This document shows, piece by piece, positions 25,752 to 34,274 of a DNA stretch of 64,000 nucleotides (within the stretch, counting starts at the first letter, position 1; the number at the start of each line of letters is the position of its first letter). Origin of the DNA: Haliea sp964022665 (GTDB lineage: Bacteria; Pseudomonadota; Gammaproteobacteria; Pseudomonadales; Halieaceae). Made by a program: the position numbers and the translations under genes. The notes under the pieces were generated by a model. The model was not told the DNA's origin. It made no database searches and was given only the letters and a program-made list of their open reading frames with translations. The stretch lies in assembly GCA_964022665.1 (NCBI GenBank), contig CAXIDF010000017.1, positions 26,628 to 90,627 on the forward strand, given 5' to 3'.

Positions 25752-28700
25752 ATGTACACATCCCTGCTCGCCAGCACACCCTGGCCCGCCAAATCCGGCA
25801 CCCGCACGTCGATTGGCCCTTTCCACGGCTGTGCCGAAGCGCGGCTGGTCGCGGAGCTCGCACGCCCCGACAGCCTGTTGCTGGTGATTACGGCGGACAC
25901 CAGCTCAGCACTCGCGCTGGAACGGGAGCTGCCCTTCTTCCTGGCAGAAGAGATCGACATTCTCGCCTTTCCCGACTGGGAAACCCTGCCCTACGACAAC
26001 TTCTCGCCGCATCAGGACATCGTGTCCGAACGGCTGGAAACACTGTACCGGCTGCCCAGCCTGGCAGCGGGCATCCTGGTCGTGCCGATGTCTACCCTGA
26101 TGCACCGCCTGCCCCCCGTGCACTACGTGGCGGGGTCCAGCCTGGTATTGGAACCCGGACAGGTGCTGGATCGAGAATCCTTCCGCCGCAACCTGGAGCG
26201 CAACGGCTACCGCAACGTCGAAACCGTCTACGAACATGGCGAGTTTGCCCTGCGCGGCTCGCTGCTGGACATTTTCCCGATGGGCAGCGACCTGCCCTAT
26301 CGGGTGGACCTGCTGGATGACGAGGTCGACAGCCTGCGCACCTTCAGTCCCGACACCCAGCGTACGCTGGAGAAGGTCAGCGCCATCAACCTGCTGCCGG
26401 CCAGGGAATACCCGCTGAACCCGGCGGCCATCGAGCGTTTCCGCTTGAACTGGTACGACGCCTTTGATGTCGATCACGATGCCTGTCCCACCTACCGCGA
26501 AGTCAGCGCCGGGCGTGCGCCTGGTGGCTGTGAATATTACCTGCCGCTGTTCTTCGAGGCCTGCGCCACCCTGTTTGACTACCTGCCCGCGGGCACGCCC
26601 GTCATCGCCGTCGGCGACCACTACCGGGCGGCACAGCGCTTCTGGGCAGATGCCGAACACCGCCACACGGAATACGGTATTGATCCGCGCCGACCCCTGC
26701 TGCCGCCGGCGCGCTGTTTTACACCGGTGGAGGAGCTCTATCACCTGCTGGGCCGCTGCCCGGTACTGGAGCTGCGGCGCAATCCGGAGGCCCCGGTGCA
26801 CGTTGCCAGCCCGTCGCAGGCGCTGCCCGACCTGAGCACCCAGGGCGCACGGCAAACGCCGGCCGAGCGGCTGCAACATTTCATGCAACAGCACACCGGG
26901 CCGCTATTGCTCTGTGCCGAATCCGCCGGCCGCCGGGAAGTACTGCTGGAAAACCTGGCGGCCCACGGCCTGACACCGCCCGAAGTGGCGGACTGGTCCG
27001 ATTTTCTTGCCTCCGGCCTGCGCTTTGCCATCAGTACCGCGCCCATCGACCGCGGCATGTACTTTGGCGAGGACGCCCCGGCACTGGTGTGCGAGGCGCA
27101 GCTGTTTGGCAACCGGGTTGCCCAGCGGCGCCGGCGCAGCAAGGTTGACGAAACCCAGGCCGAGAACGTTTTCCGGGACATCAATGAGCTGCGCGAAGGC
27201 GTGCCAGTCGTGCACCTGGAACACGGCGTGGGGCGCTACCTGGGACTGCAGACCCTGGAGGTTGATGGAGCCGATAGCGAGTTCCTGATGCTGGAATACG
27301 CCCAGGGCAGCAAACTCTACGTGCCCGTTGCGTCCCTGCACCTGGTGAGCCGCTATGCCGGCAGTGACCCGGACCTGGCACCGCTGCACAAACTGGGCTC
27401 CGAACAGTGGGAAAAGGCGCGCCGCAAAGCCACAGAAAAAGCCAGCGACGTGGCCGCGCAATTACTCGACGTTTACGCCCGCCGCGAGGCACGCGAGGGC
27501 TTCTGTTTCGAGTTGCCAGCGCTGGAGTACGAACAGTTCTCGGCGAGCTTCCCGTTTGAGGAGACCGCGGATCAGGCGGCAGCGATTGAGGCGGTTATCG
27601 GCGATATGACCGCGACGCGGGTCATGGACCGACTGGTGTGCGGCGACGTGGGCTTTGGGAAAACCGAGGTGGCCATGCGTGCGGCGTTTATTGCCGCGCG
27701 CAACGGCAAGCAGGTAGCGGTACTGGTGCCCACCACCCTGCTCGCCCAGCAGCACTACAACTCATTTGCCGATCGCTTCGCCGACTGGCCTGTGACCGTG
27801 GACGTGGTGTCGCGCTTCAAAAGCGGCAAGGATCTCGGCGGCGTGCTCCAGCGGGTTGCCGACGGCGCCATCGACATCCTCGTGGGTACCCACAAGCTAC
27901 TCTCCAGCGACTTCCGCTTCCATGATCTGGGCCTGCTGATCATCGACGAGGAGCATCGCTTTGGCGTCAAACAGAAAGAGGCGATCAAGGCCTTGCGTGC
28001 CGAGGTGGACATTCTCACCCTTACCGCCACACCGATTCCGCGCACGCTGAACATGGCCCTGGGCGGCATGCGGGACCTGTCTATCATCGCCACACCGCCC
28101 GCCCGCCGTCTGTCTATCAAGACCTTCGTGCGCGAGCACAATATCGCCCTGATTCGGGAGGCAGTATTGCGCGAAACGCTGCGCGGCGGGCAGGTGTACT
28201 ACCTGCACAATGAGGTCAAGAGCATCGAGGAAGCGGGGCGCAAGTTACGCGAGCTGCTGCCGGATCTCTCGATTGGCATCGCCCACGGGCAGATGCGCGA
28301 GACAGCGCTGGAACAGGTGATGTCGGCCTTCTATCACCAGCGCCACCATATTCTGCTGTGCACCACGATTATCGAAACGGGGATTGATGTCCCCACCGCC
28401 AACACCATTATCATTGAGCGCGCCGACAAGTTCGGACTCGCCCAGCTGCACCAGCTGCGTGGCCGTGTCGGGCGCTCACACCACCAGGCCTACGCCTATC
28501 TGCTGTGCCCGCCACGTTCGGCGATAACGCCGGACGCGGAAAAGCGCCTGGAGGCCATTGAAGCCGCCGGTGACCTCGGCGCCGGGTATCTGCTGGCGAC
28601 CCACGACCTGGAGATTCGCGGCGCCGGCGAGCTGCTCGGTGATGAGCAGAGCGGCCAGATTCACAGTGTCGGCTTTGCCCTCTACATGCGCATGCTGGAG

Positions 28701-29216
28701 CGGGCGGTGGCCGCCCTGCGCCGCGGCGAGATCCCCAATACCGATGCGCCGCTGGATGCCGGCACCGAGATCAATCTGCATGTTCCGGCGCTGATTCCCG
28801 AAGACTACCTGCCAGACATCAACACGCGTCTGGTGCTGTACAAGCGCATCGCGGCGGCCCAGAACGAGCAGGCGCTGCGTGACATTCAGGTAGAGATGAT
28901 CGACCGTTTCGGCCTGCTGCCGCAACAGATCAAGAATCTGGTGCAGGTAGCGCGACTGCGTATCCGCGCCGAGCAGCTGGGCATTGCGGGCATTGAGGTT
29001 GGCCCCGGCGGTGGTAACATCGATTTCCGGGAGTCCACTCGGGTGAACCCGCTGAGCCTGGTGAAGCTGGTGCAGTCCGATCCGAATGGCTACCAGCTCA
29101 CCGGTGCCACCCGCCTGCGTTTCAAGCGCAGCCTGGACAACCCCGAACAGCGCCAGCAGTTTGCCGACGAGCTGCTGGACACCTTTGCCGCTGACGCCAC
29201 GGACGATGCCGCCTGA
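25752..29216 (+). CDS. mfd: Transcription-repair coupling factor
   Basis: An 1154-residue translocase that removes stalled RNA polymerase at lesions and recruits UvrA. It has an N-terminal UvrB-like module, an RNA-polymerase-interaction domain (about 480-560, HGVGRYLGLQTLEVDG region), and helicase motifs GDVGFGKTEVAMRAA, IIDEEHRFGVKQKE and TLTATPIPRTL, then a C-terminal TRCF domain. The ATG at 25752 gives the family length. A GTG 21 codons upstream precedes the predicted transcription start. Confidence 0.95.
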   Translation: MYTSLLASTPWPAKSGTRTSIGPFHGCAEARLVAELARPDSLLLVITADTSSALALERELPFFLAEEIDILAFPDWETLPYDNFSPHQDIVSERLETLYRLPSLAAGILVVPMSTLMHRLPPVHYVAGSSLVLEPGQVLDRESFRRNLERNGYRNVETVYEHGEFALRGSLLDIFPMGSDLPYRVDLLDDEVDSLRTFSPDTQRTLEKVSAINLLPAREYPLNPAAIERFRLNWYDAFDVDHDACPTYREVSAGRAPGGCEYYLPLFFEACATLFDYLPAGTPVIAVGDHYRAAQRFWADAEHRHTEYGIDPRRPLLPPARCFTPVEELYHLLGRCPVLELRRNPEAPVHVASPSQALPDLSTQGARQTPAERLQHFMQQHTGPLLLCAESAGRREVLLENLAAHGLTPPEVADWSDFLASGLRFAISTAPIDRGMYFGEDAPALVCEAQLFGNRVAQRRRRSKVDETQAENVFRDINELREGVPVVHLEHGVGRYLGLQTLEVDGADSEFLMLEYAQGSKLYVPVASLHLVSRYAGSDPDLAPLHKLGSEQWEKARRKATEKASDVAAQLLDVYARREAREGFCFELPALEYEQFSASFPFEETADQAAAIEAVIGDMTATRVMDRLVCGDVGFGKTEVAMRAAFIAARNGKQVAVLVPTTLLAQQHYNSFADRFADWPVTVDVVSRFKSGKDLGGVLQRVADGAIDILVGTHKLLSSDFRFHDLGLLIIDEEHRFGVKQKEAIKALRAEVDILTLTATPIPRTLNMALGGMRDLSIIATPPARRLSIKTFVREHNIALIREAVLRETLRGGQVYYLHNEVKSIEEAGRKLRELLPDLSIGIAHGQMRETALEQVMSAFYHQRHHILLCTTIIETGIDVPTANTIIIERADKFGLAQLHQLRGRVGRSHHQAYAYLLCPPRSAITPDAEKRLEAIEAAGDLGAGYLLATHDLEIRGAGELLGDEQSGQIHSVGFALYMRMLERAVAALRRGEIPNTDAPLDAGTEINLHVPALIPEDYLPDINTRLVLYKRIAAAQNEQALRDIQVEMIDRFGLLPQQIKNLVQVARLRIRAEQLGIAGIEVGPGGGNIDFRESTRVNPLSLVKLVQSDPNGYQLTGATRLRFKRSLDNPEQRQQFADELLDTFAADATDDAA

Positions 29217-30349
29217 TGATTCCTCACCCGATACGCACCCCGCTCGCTTTTCTGGCGGCAGCCCTGGCTTTTCCGCTGGCGCCGGCCCAGGCGCAGGAGC
29301 GCGAACAGAACTGGTATCAGGTGGAGCTGCTGGTTGTCGCGCATACCAACCCGGCGGCGCAGCGAGCGGAACAGTGGGAGCCCCTGCCTCGGCTCGCCTA
29401 TCCCGAGACGTTCCGCTTCCTGCTCGATCCGCAGCGACTGCGGGCCAATCTTGAACGCACGCCAGACGCAAGCTATAGCGAGGTTGATGCTAACGGAAAA
29501 CAACTGATCCACTTGCGCCGCGCCTCCTCCCCCGCGGCGTTGGATGATGCCGCTCCGCCGCCAACAACCGTGGAAGCCTCAGGCAGTACACTTGACGGTG
29601 TAAGCGACGGACAGGGGCGCTCGCCTGAGGACTCTCCTGCCAGCGGCGACCCGGCTGCTGTCACCGAGGCGCCGAATGAAACCCGGCTCCCCACGGCCTT
29701 CCTGACGCTGCCGGCCCAGGCGCGGGAGTTTCGCGGTAAAGCGGCCTACATGGAGCGCAACGGCCCCTATCGCGTGCTGTTCCACGAGGTGTGGTGGCAA
29801 CCGGTGGACGGCGCCCGTAGCGCCCTGCCTATCGTACTCGACCAGTCAGGCGACCAGCAAAGCTACCCCGCGCTACAGGGCACGGTGCGACTGCATCGCT
29901 CCCGCTTCCTGCATGTGGATACCCAGTTATGGCTGAATACCAGCGGTGACTACCTGCCGGGCACCTGGCGGATGCCCCCGCCCCCGCTCGGCCCCGTATC
30001 GCTGGAGCGGGTGCCGGCCGCACTGCTGCCGGACGCAGACGCCGATGTGCTGAGCGCAGTGACAGGCTACGACCCCGCATGGGATGCCGCCCCGGGGCTT
30101 CTGGAGGAGGCGACATCCACTGCCGCGCCTGTCTACCCCTACCGGCACGCGGTACTACTGCAACAGCAGCGTCGCATGCGCTCGAACGAAGTGCACTATA
30201 TCGATCATCCGCTCATGGGGGTTGTGATCAAGCTCACCCCGCTGGACGCGGAGGCGCTGCACGCAGCGGCGTACAACCGTGATGTGCTGGAGCTTATTTC
30301 AGGCCCGCAGACGCCAGCTGCGGCAGTAGCCGACCCAGCAGGCGCCTGA
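29216..30349 (+). CDS. CsiV-family periplasmic protein
   Basis: A 377-residue protein with a signal peptide (about 1-26, ending AQA). The mature N-terminus NWYQVELLVVAHTNP resembles CsiV, the cell-shape protein that works with LpoA and PBP1a in Vibrio. The region about 95-150 is low complexity and probably disordered. The ATG overlaps the mfd stop by one base, and the mfd-csiV order is shared with Pseudomonas. Its 3' end overlaps the convergent mtiP gene by 56 bp. Confidence 0.8.
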   Translation: MIPHPIRTPLAFLAAALAFPLAPAQAQEREQNWYQVELLVVAHTNPAAQRAEQWEPLPRLAYPETFRFLLDPQRLRANLERTPDASYSEVDANGKQLIHLRRASSPAALDDAAPPPTTVEASGSTLDGVSDGQGRSPEDSPASGDPAAVTEAPNETRLPTAFLTLPAQAREFRGKAAYMERNGPYRVLFHEVWWQPVDGARSALPIVLDQSGDQQSYPALQGTVRLHRSRFLHVDTQLWLNTSGDYLPGTWRMPPPPLGPVSLERVPAALLPDADADVLSAVTGYDPAWDAAPGLLEEATSTAAPVYPYRHAVLLQQQRRMRSNEVHYIDHPLMGVVIKLTPLDAEALHAAAYNRDVLELISGPQTPAAAVADPAGA

Positions 30350-31064
30350 CCACCGCTGCCTCGCGTTGCAGGATGTCACGCATGGTGTCCTGCGTGAGGG
30401 GCAGGTCGCCCAGTCCAGCAGCGGCATTCACTACCATGCAAATAGTTGCATAAGCGATACCGCATTCGCGTGCCAGGGCTGCTTCCGGCATGCCGGTCAT
30501 GCCCACCACGTCGCAACCATCGCCGGCAAAACGCCGCACTTCGGCGGCTGTCTCCAGCCTGGGGCCCTGGGTAACCGCATGTACCCCACAGGGTTCATGA
30601 GGAATGCCCGCTGCTTCCGCACTGTCGATAATCGCCAGTCGCAGTGCCTGATCGTAGGGCTGGGTGAAATCGATATGCTGCAGTGTCCCATTGCTCCCAT
30701 CGTCAAACGTGTGCTCGCGTCCCCAGGTGTAATCCACCAGCTGGTCCGGCACCACCAGGCGTCCGGGCTGCATATCCGCGCTGATGCCGCCGACGGCGTT
30801 GATGCTGATCAGCTGGGTAACGCCCAGCGCACGCATCGCCGCGATGTTCGCCCGGTAGTTGATCAAGTGCGGCGGAATGGCCCGCGGACTGCCGTGGCGC
30901 TGCAGGAAAAACACGCGCTGGCCATTCAGTACGCCTTCCTGTACGGGGCGCGAGGGCGCGCCGTACAGGTTTTCCCCGGCGTGCTCACGCAACAGTTCAA
31001 GGCCTTCGATCTGCTGGATGCCCGTACCGCCGATAATGCCGATGCAGGGCGCCGTAGCGCTCAT
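30294..31064 (-). CDS. S-methyl-5'-thioinosine (or thioadenosine) phosphorylase
   Basis: A 256-residue PNP/MTAP family 2 enzyme of the methionine-salvage branch. Key regions are GIIGGTGIQ (phosphate), RHGSPRAIPPHLINYRAN, NAVGGISADMQPGRLVVPDQ, and VGMTGMPEAALARE (base and ribose). The Pseudomonas orthologue at this locus prefers methylthioinosine; substrate preference cannot be read with certainty here. It is coupled to the upstream mscS by ATGA overlap. Confidence 0.9.
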   Translation of the reverse strand: MSATAPCIGIIGGTGIQQIEGLELLREHAGENLYGAPSRPVQEGVLNGQRVFFLQRHGSPRAIPPHLINYRANIAAMRALGVTQLISINAVGGISADMQPGRLVVPDQLVDYTWGREHTFDDGSNGTLQHIDFTQPYDQALRLAIIDSAEAAGIPHEPCGVHAVTQGPRLETAAEVRRFAGDGCDVVGMTGMPEAALARECGIAYATICMVVNAAAGLGDLPLTQDTMRDILQREAAVVRRLLGRLLPQLASAGLK

Positions 31065-32176
31065 GACTGCTCACCGTCGGCGGCGCGCGCAAGCTCCGGC
31101 GGCGCGCTATCCAGATGCAGGGTACGGGTCGGGAAGGCAACATCCGCGCCATGATCGTGGATAATGCGCAACGCCTGCAGCAACACATCCTGCTTGATCG
31201 CGTGGTACTCCACCCAGACCGTGGTGCGGGTGAAGGTGTAGATGAAGAAGTCCAGCGAGGACGGCCCGAAGGACACGAAATTGACAATAAGCGTGCGGTT
31301 CAGGTCGATATCCGGATGATTCTCCAGCATCTGCCGCACATCGCTGACGATACCTGCCAGCTTGGCTGAATCCTGGTAGCGCAAGCCAATGGTCTCGTAA
31401 ATGCGCCGGTTGAACATGCGCGAAGGGTTCTCGACAGATATCTGAGTGAACACCGCATTGGGGACATACAACGGCCGCTGGTCAAAGGTACGTATGCGTG
31501 TGAGGCGCCAGCCGATGTCCTCCACCGTCCCCTCAATTTCCCGGTCCGGTGAGCGAATCCAATCACCGGGGGTAAAGGGGCGGTCCAGATAGATGCTCAT
31601 GCCGCCAAAGAAATTGGCCATGAGGTCCTTGGCGGCAAAACCCACTGCTATCCCGCCAATACCGCCGAACGCCAGCAGGCCGGAAATGGACACCCCGACA
31701 CTCTGTAGCGCCATAAGCCCGGCAAGTATCCACAGGATGACACGCATCAACTTGGCGGTGGAGCGCACCGCCGCCTTGTCCGTGGATGCGGTGTGACCGC
31801 GCGCGGGGCACAGAAGCTCCTCCTCGGCACCAAAAATCAGGCGTTGCAGAAACCAGGTGAGCAAGAGGATCAATACCGTATCGTAGGCCCGCAATACCAG
31901 GGATTGCAGGTTCTCGGCGATCGGCAGCATGTTCATTATCAGCATGAACACGATCACCCAGAGCGCTACACGTAGCGGCGACTCCAGCGCGCTGATGAAA
32001 ATGTCATCCCAACGATTGCTGCTCACGCCCGCAACCCGATGCAAGCGGCGCAACAGGATGCCGAGTAACAAATGCGTAAGCAGCGCCGCCAGCAGCACGC
32101 CCGCGATAGCCACGAGCGGTGTATCCAGGCCGTAGGTCGCCAGTAGCCGGGACAGTGATTCCTCTGTCGCTTCCAC
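31061..32176 (-). CDS. Small-conductance mechanosensitive channel (MscS family)
   Basis: A 371-residue protein with about five membrane segments, then the MscS pore and beta domain core: GGIGGIAVGFAAKDLMANF, then YLDRPFTPGDWI, and a cytoplasmic alpha-beta domain. Gating under hypo-osmotic stress is the family role. The number of helices resembles YnaI-type channels more than minimal MscS. It is co-transcribed with mtiP. A -10-like TATACT lies on the minus strand at 32250-32255. Confidence 0.9.
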   Translation of the reverse strand: MEATEESLSRLLATYGLDTPLVAIAGVLLAALLTHLLLGILLRRLHRVAGVSSNRWDDIFISALESPLRVALWVIVFMLIMNMLPIAENLQSLVLRAYDTVLILLLTWFLQRLIFGAEEELLCPARGHTASTDKAAVRSTAKLMRVILWILAGLMALQSVGVSISGLLAFGGIGGIAVGFAAKDLMANFFGGMSIYLDRPFTPGDWIRSPDREIEGTVEDIGWRLTRIRTFDQRPLYVPNAVFTQISVENPSRMFNRRIYETIGLRYQDSAKLAGIVSDVRQMLENHPDIDLNRTLIVNFVSFGPSSLDFFIYTFTRTTVWVEYHAIKQDVLLQALRIIHDHGADVAFPTRTLHLDSAPPELARAADGEQS

Positions 32177-32443
32177 GTTACATCAAGCTCCTGTATTCCC
32201 GGGGGTTAGACAATTTTCTTCTTTCGGCGCGCGCTCTTCAGAGACGGCAAGTATAACAGCGCCCCTGCCCTCCCGACACGCCCTTGCGGCTACGCGCAAG
32301 CGACTGATCTGCCGCGTAAAATTTGGGAGAGGATAAAACGCTATGAAGACAACAGGTTTTTAGATCACCAACTCATAATGGACAGCCAACACCGAGGTGG
32401 TATGTTCGAGGTGAGTCGAATCTGAGGAAAGGGAGACCAGAAC
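32177..32443. other. Intergenic region between divergent mscS and DUF6763-type gene
   Basis: 267 bp without a credible gene. It contains a minus-strand -10-like TATACT (32250-32255) for mscS, a hairpin CTTGCG-GCTACG-CGCAAG (32283-32300), and AT-rich stretches near 32320-32390 that could hold the plus-strand promoter. A good ribosome-binding site (GGAAAGGGAGACC) precedes 32444. I could not assign a -35 confidently in either direction. Confidence 0.5.
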
Positions 32444-32755
32444 ATGTTGAGCCCTGCTGTTGGCAACTGGTACAGAGACATCGAAACCGGCGCGCTGTTT
32501 GAGGTCGTGGCCCTGGATGATGCTGCGCGCACCATTGAAACCCAGTTTCTCGACGGCGAGGTCACCGAATACGATCTGGACGTCTGGCGCATGCTGCAGT
32601 TGCAGAAGGCCGCGGCCCCGGAGGACTGGCGCACGCCCTTCGAACTGGATGACGAGGACGGCCAGGATCCCGACCAGCCCTACCATCCGGAAGAATGGAG
32701 CAGCCCGGTGTCGACCATCGAACCCGATACCATGCTCGGCGTCGAGGACAGCTAG
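32444..32755 (+). CDS. Small acidic conserved protein (DUF6763-like)
   Basis: A 103-residue, strongly acidic cytoplasmic protein: MLSPAVGNWYRDIETGALFEV opens a short beta-rich module (split: residues 1-60), then an Asp/Glu-rich C-terminus. It resembles the DUF6763 proteins of gammaproteobacteria; the function is unknown. A strong ribosome-binding site supports the ATG. It lies immediately upstream of the lexA promoter. Confidence 0.75.
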   Translation: MLSPAVGNWYRDIETGALFEVVALDDAARTIETQFLDGEVTEYDLDVWRMLQLQKAAAPEDWRTPFELDDEDGQDPDQPYHPEEWSSPVSTIEPDTMLGVEDS

Positions 32756-32778
32756 GAAAAACACCCACCTGCCGTTGC

Positions 32779-32832
32779 TTGTCGCCAACGCGCATTACTG
32801 TATATAATCCCAGCCACTGTACATAAACACAG
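32779..32832 (+). promoter_or_regulatory. lexA promoter with two LexA boxes
   Basis: The -35 TTGTCG (32779-32784), an 18-bp spacer and the -10 TATAAT (32803-32808) form the promoter. Box 2, CTGTACATAAACACAG (32817-32832), is a perfect CTGT-N8-ACAG operator across the predicted start. Box 1, CTGTATATAATCCCAG (32798-32813), is an imperfect box covering the -10. The spacing, 19 bp start to start, suits cooperative autorepression as at E. coli lexA. Confidence 0.88.
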
Positions 32833-32843
32833 ATGGACGGGTT

Positions 32844-33440
32844 ATGGACAAACTCACGCAGCGACAGCAGCAGGTGCTCGACATTATCCGTCAGCACATC
32901 GACCAGACCGGCTATCCCCCCACCAGGGCCGATATCGCCAGAGAGCTCGGCTTCAAATCGGCCAATGCCGCCGAAGAACACCTGAAAGCGCTGGCCCGCA
33001 AGGGTGCCATTGAGATCATCGCCGGTGCGTCGCGCGGTATACGGCTGCCAGACAACCCGGGGCTGCCTATTATCGGGCGGGTTGCGGCAGGTAATCCGGT
33101 ATTGGCTCAGGAACACATCGAGGACCATTGCGCCATACCGGCGGATTTTTTCCGCCCCGCGGCGGACTACCTGCTCAGGGTCACCGGCGACAGCATGCAG
33201 GACGTGGGGATTCTCGATGGTGATTTGCTCGCCGTACACCGCACAGCAGAGGCCCGCAATGGCGATATTGTCGTGGCGCGTATCGATGACGAGGTGACGG
33301 TAAAGCGCTTCCAGCGCGGCAGCAGTCGCCACCTGATCGAGCTACAGGCCGAAAATCCCGACTACGCGCCGATTCTGGTGGATTTGCGCACCCAGGCGTT
33401 TGCGATAGAGGGTTTGAGTGTGGGGGTCTTACGGCGCTAA
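32844..33440 (+). CDS. lexA: SOS repressor LexA
   Basis: A 198-residue repressor: winged-helix N-terminus (recognition region TRADIARELGFKSANAAEEH), the self-cleavage bond Ala82-Gly83 (VAAGNP), and the serine-lysine dyad Ser117 (GDSM) and Lys154 (VTVKRF). All residues needed for RecA-stimulated autocleavage are present. It is autoregulated by two boxes just upstream. The sulA gene that follows lexA in Pseudomonas is not here. Confidence 0.98.
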   Translation: MDKLTQRQQQVLDIIRQHIDQTGYPPTRADIARELGFKSANAAEEHLKALARKGAIEIIAGASRGIRLPDNPGLPIIGRVAAGNPVLAQEHIEDHCAIPADFFRPAADYLLRVTGDSMQDVGILDGDLLAVHRTAEARNGDIVVARIDDEVTVKRFQRGSSRHLIELQAENPDYAPILVDLRTQAFAIEGLSVGVLRR

Positions 33441-33447
33441 CAGCGCC
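33433..33447 (+). terminator. Hairpin across the lexA stop codon
   Basis: GGCGC-TAACA-GCGCC: a perfect 5-bp stem with the lexA TAA in the loop. No T-tract follows, so it is at best a weak terminator or 3'-end stabiliser. A second short dyad, GCACT-ATTAC-AGTGC, lies at 33472-33486 in the same convergent gap. Confidence 0.35.
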
Positions 33448-33497
33448 ATCTCGTAGGCCACCATCACCCGCGCACTATTACAGTGCTGCGGCAATAC

Positions 33498-33740
33498 TCA
33501 GTGCACGGTGCGTGCTCTGTCCTCGCTGTCGTCAGGGTGGTCCTTTTCACTGATACTGGCGGCTGCCTGCATGCCCGCCTGAATCATGACCTTCGCCACT
33601 TCCAGGCCGTTATCCAGGAGGTAATCGCGGGCTTCATCAGAGAACTGAATGCGCAGCAGGGGCTCGGAATCGTCCTCGGACCGCTGCAGAACGATTTCAC
33701 CGTCACCGAGATCAACAATTTCCAGCAGGGCTGTAGCCAC
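33498..33740 (-). CDS. Small conserved hypothetical protein
   Basis: An 80-residue protein; I do not recognise a function. It begins with a GTG directly after AAGGAG with a 6-base gap, a much better start than the in-frame ATG at 33761. The sequence has an alternating beta pattern (ALLEIVDLGDGEIVLQR) followed by SDEARDYLLDNGLEVAKVMIQ, split here at the helix. An orthologue-like gene sits between lexA and topA in Pseudomonas. Confidence 0.7.
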   Translation of the reverse strand: MATALLEIVDLGDGEIVLQRSEDDSEPLLRIQFSDEARDYLLDNGLEVAKVMIQAGMQAAASISEKDHPDDSEDRARTVH

Positions 33741-33809
33741 ACGAGGCTCCTTTGTGCACATGAGCTTGCAGTGTAACAGGGGGTGGATGATGCCGCCAAC
33801 GCGAGCCAG

Positions 33810-34274
33810 TCAGCACTCGTCGAGCAGTTCGCCCATGCGCGAAAACGCCGCGTCAAGCTGGTCGGCGATGCGCTGCAGCTCAGCCCGATCCGGCAGCCCA
33901 GAGGCGGTCGCCGCCAGGCTGCCCTCACTGCGCCGGGGCGTCTCGGCGCCGGGCTCCTGCAGCAGCGGTGCCAGCCAGCCATCTGCCTCCAGCTGGGCGA
34001 ATTCCGTCAGTTCCGCCGGCTGCGCCTTGCCGGGGGCGGTGGGTGGCAGGGCCGCCACGCAAGCCGGGGGCTCGGCGGGCAGCTGGGCAGGCTTCTGCAA
34101 GTCGAGCAAAAACCACCCGTAGGACCTGAGGAGGTGCTGGCGCACCGCCGGTCCGAACGCCTGCGCAAGGAGGTGGGCCGGCAGGCTCTCGGCGCCCTGC
34201 GCCTGCTCCCAGCTCTGCAAAAGAATGCGACCGAGGTACAGGGCGTGATTGGCTTGTCCGCGCAGACTGCTCAT
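33810..34274 (-). CDS. Conserved hypothetical protein (DUF6586-like)
   Basis: A 154-residue soluble protein, mostly helical, beginning MSSLRGQANHALYLGRILL. It resembles the small protein encoded after topA in pseudomonads (DUF6586). Function unknown. The ATG overlaps the topA stop (ATGA), so it is translationally coupled to topA. Confidence 0.75.
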   Translation of the reverse strand: MSSLRGQANHALYLGRILLQSWEQAQGAESLPAHLLAQAFGPAVRQHLLRSYGWFLLDLQKPAQLPAEPPACVAALPPTAPGKAQPAELTEFAQLEADGWLAPLLQEPGAETPRRSEGSLAATASGLPDRAELQRIADQLDAAFSRMGELLDEC

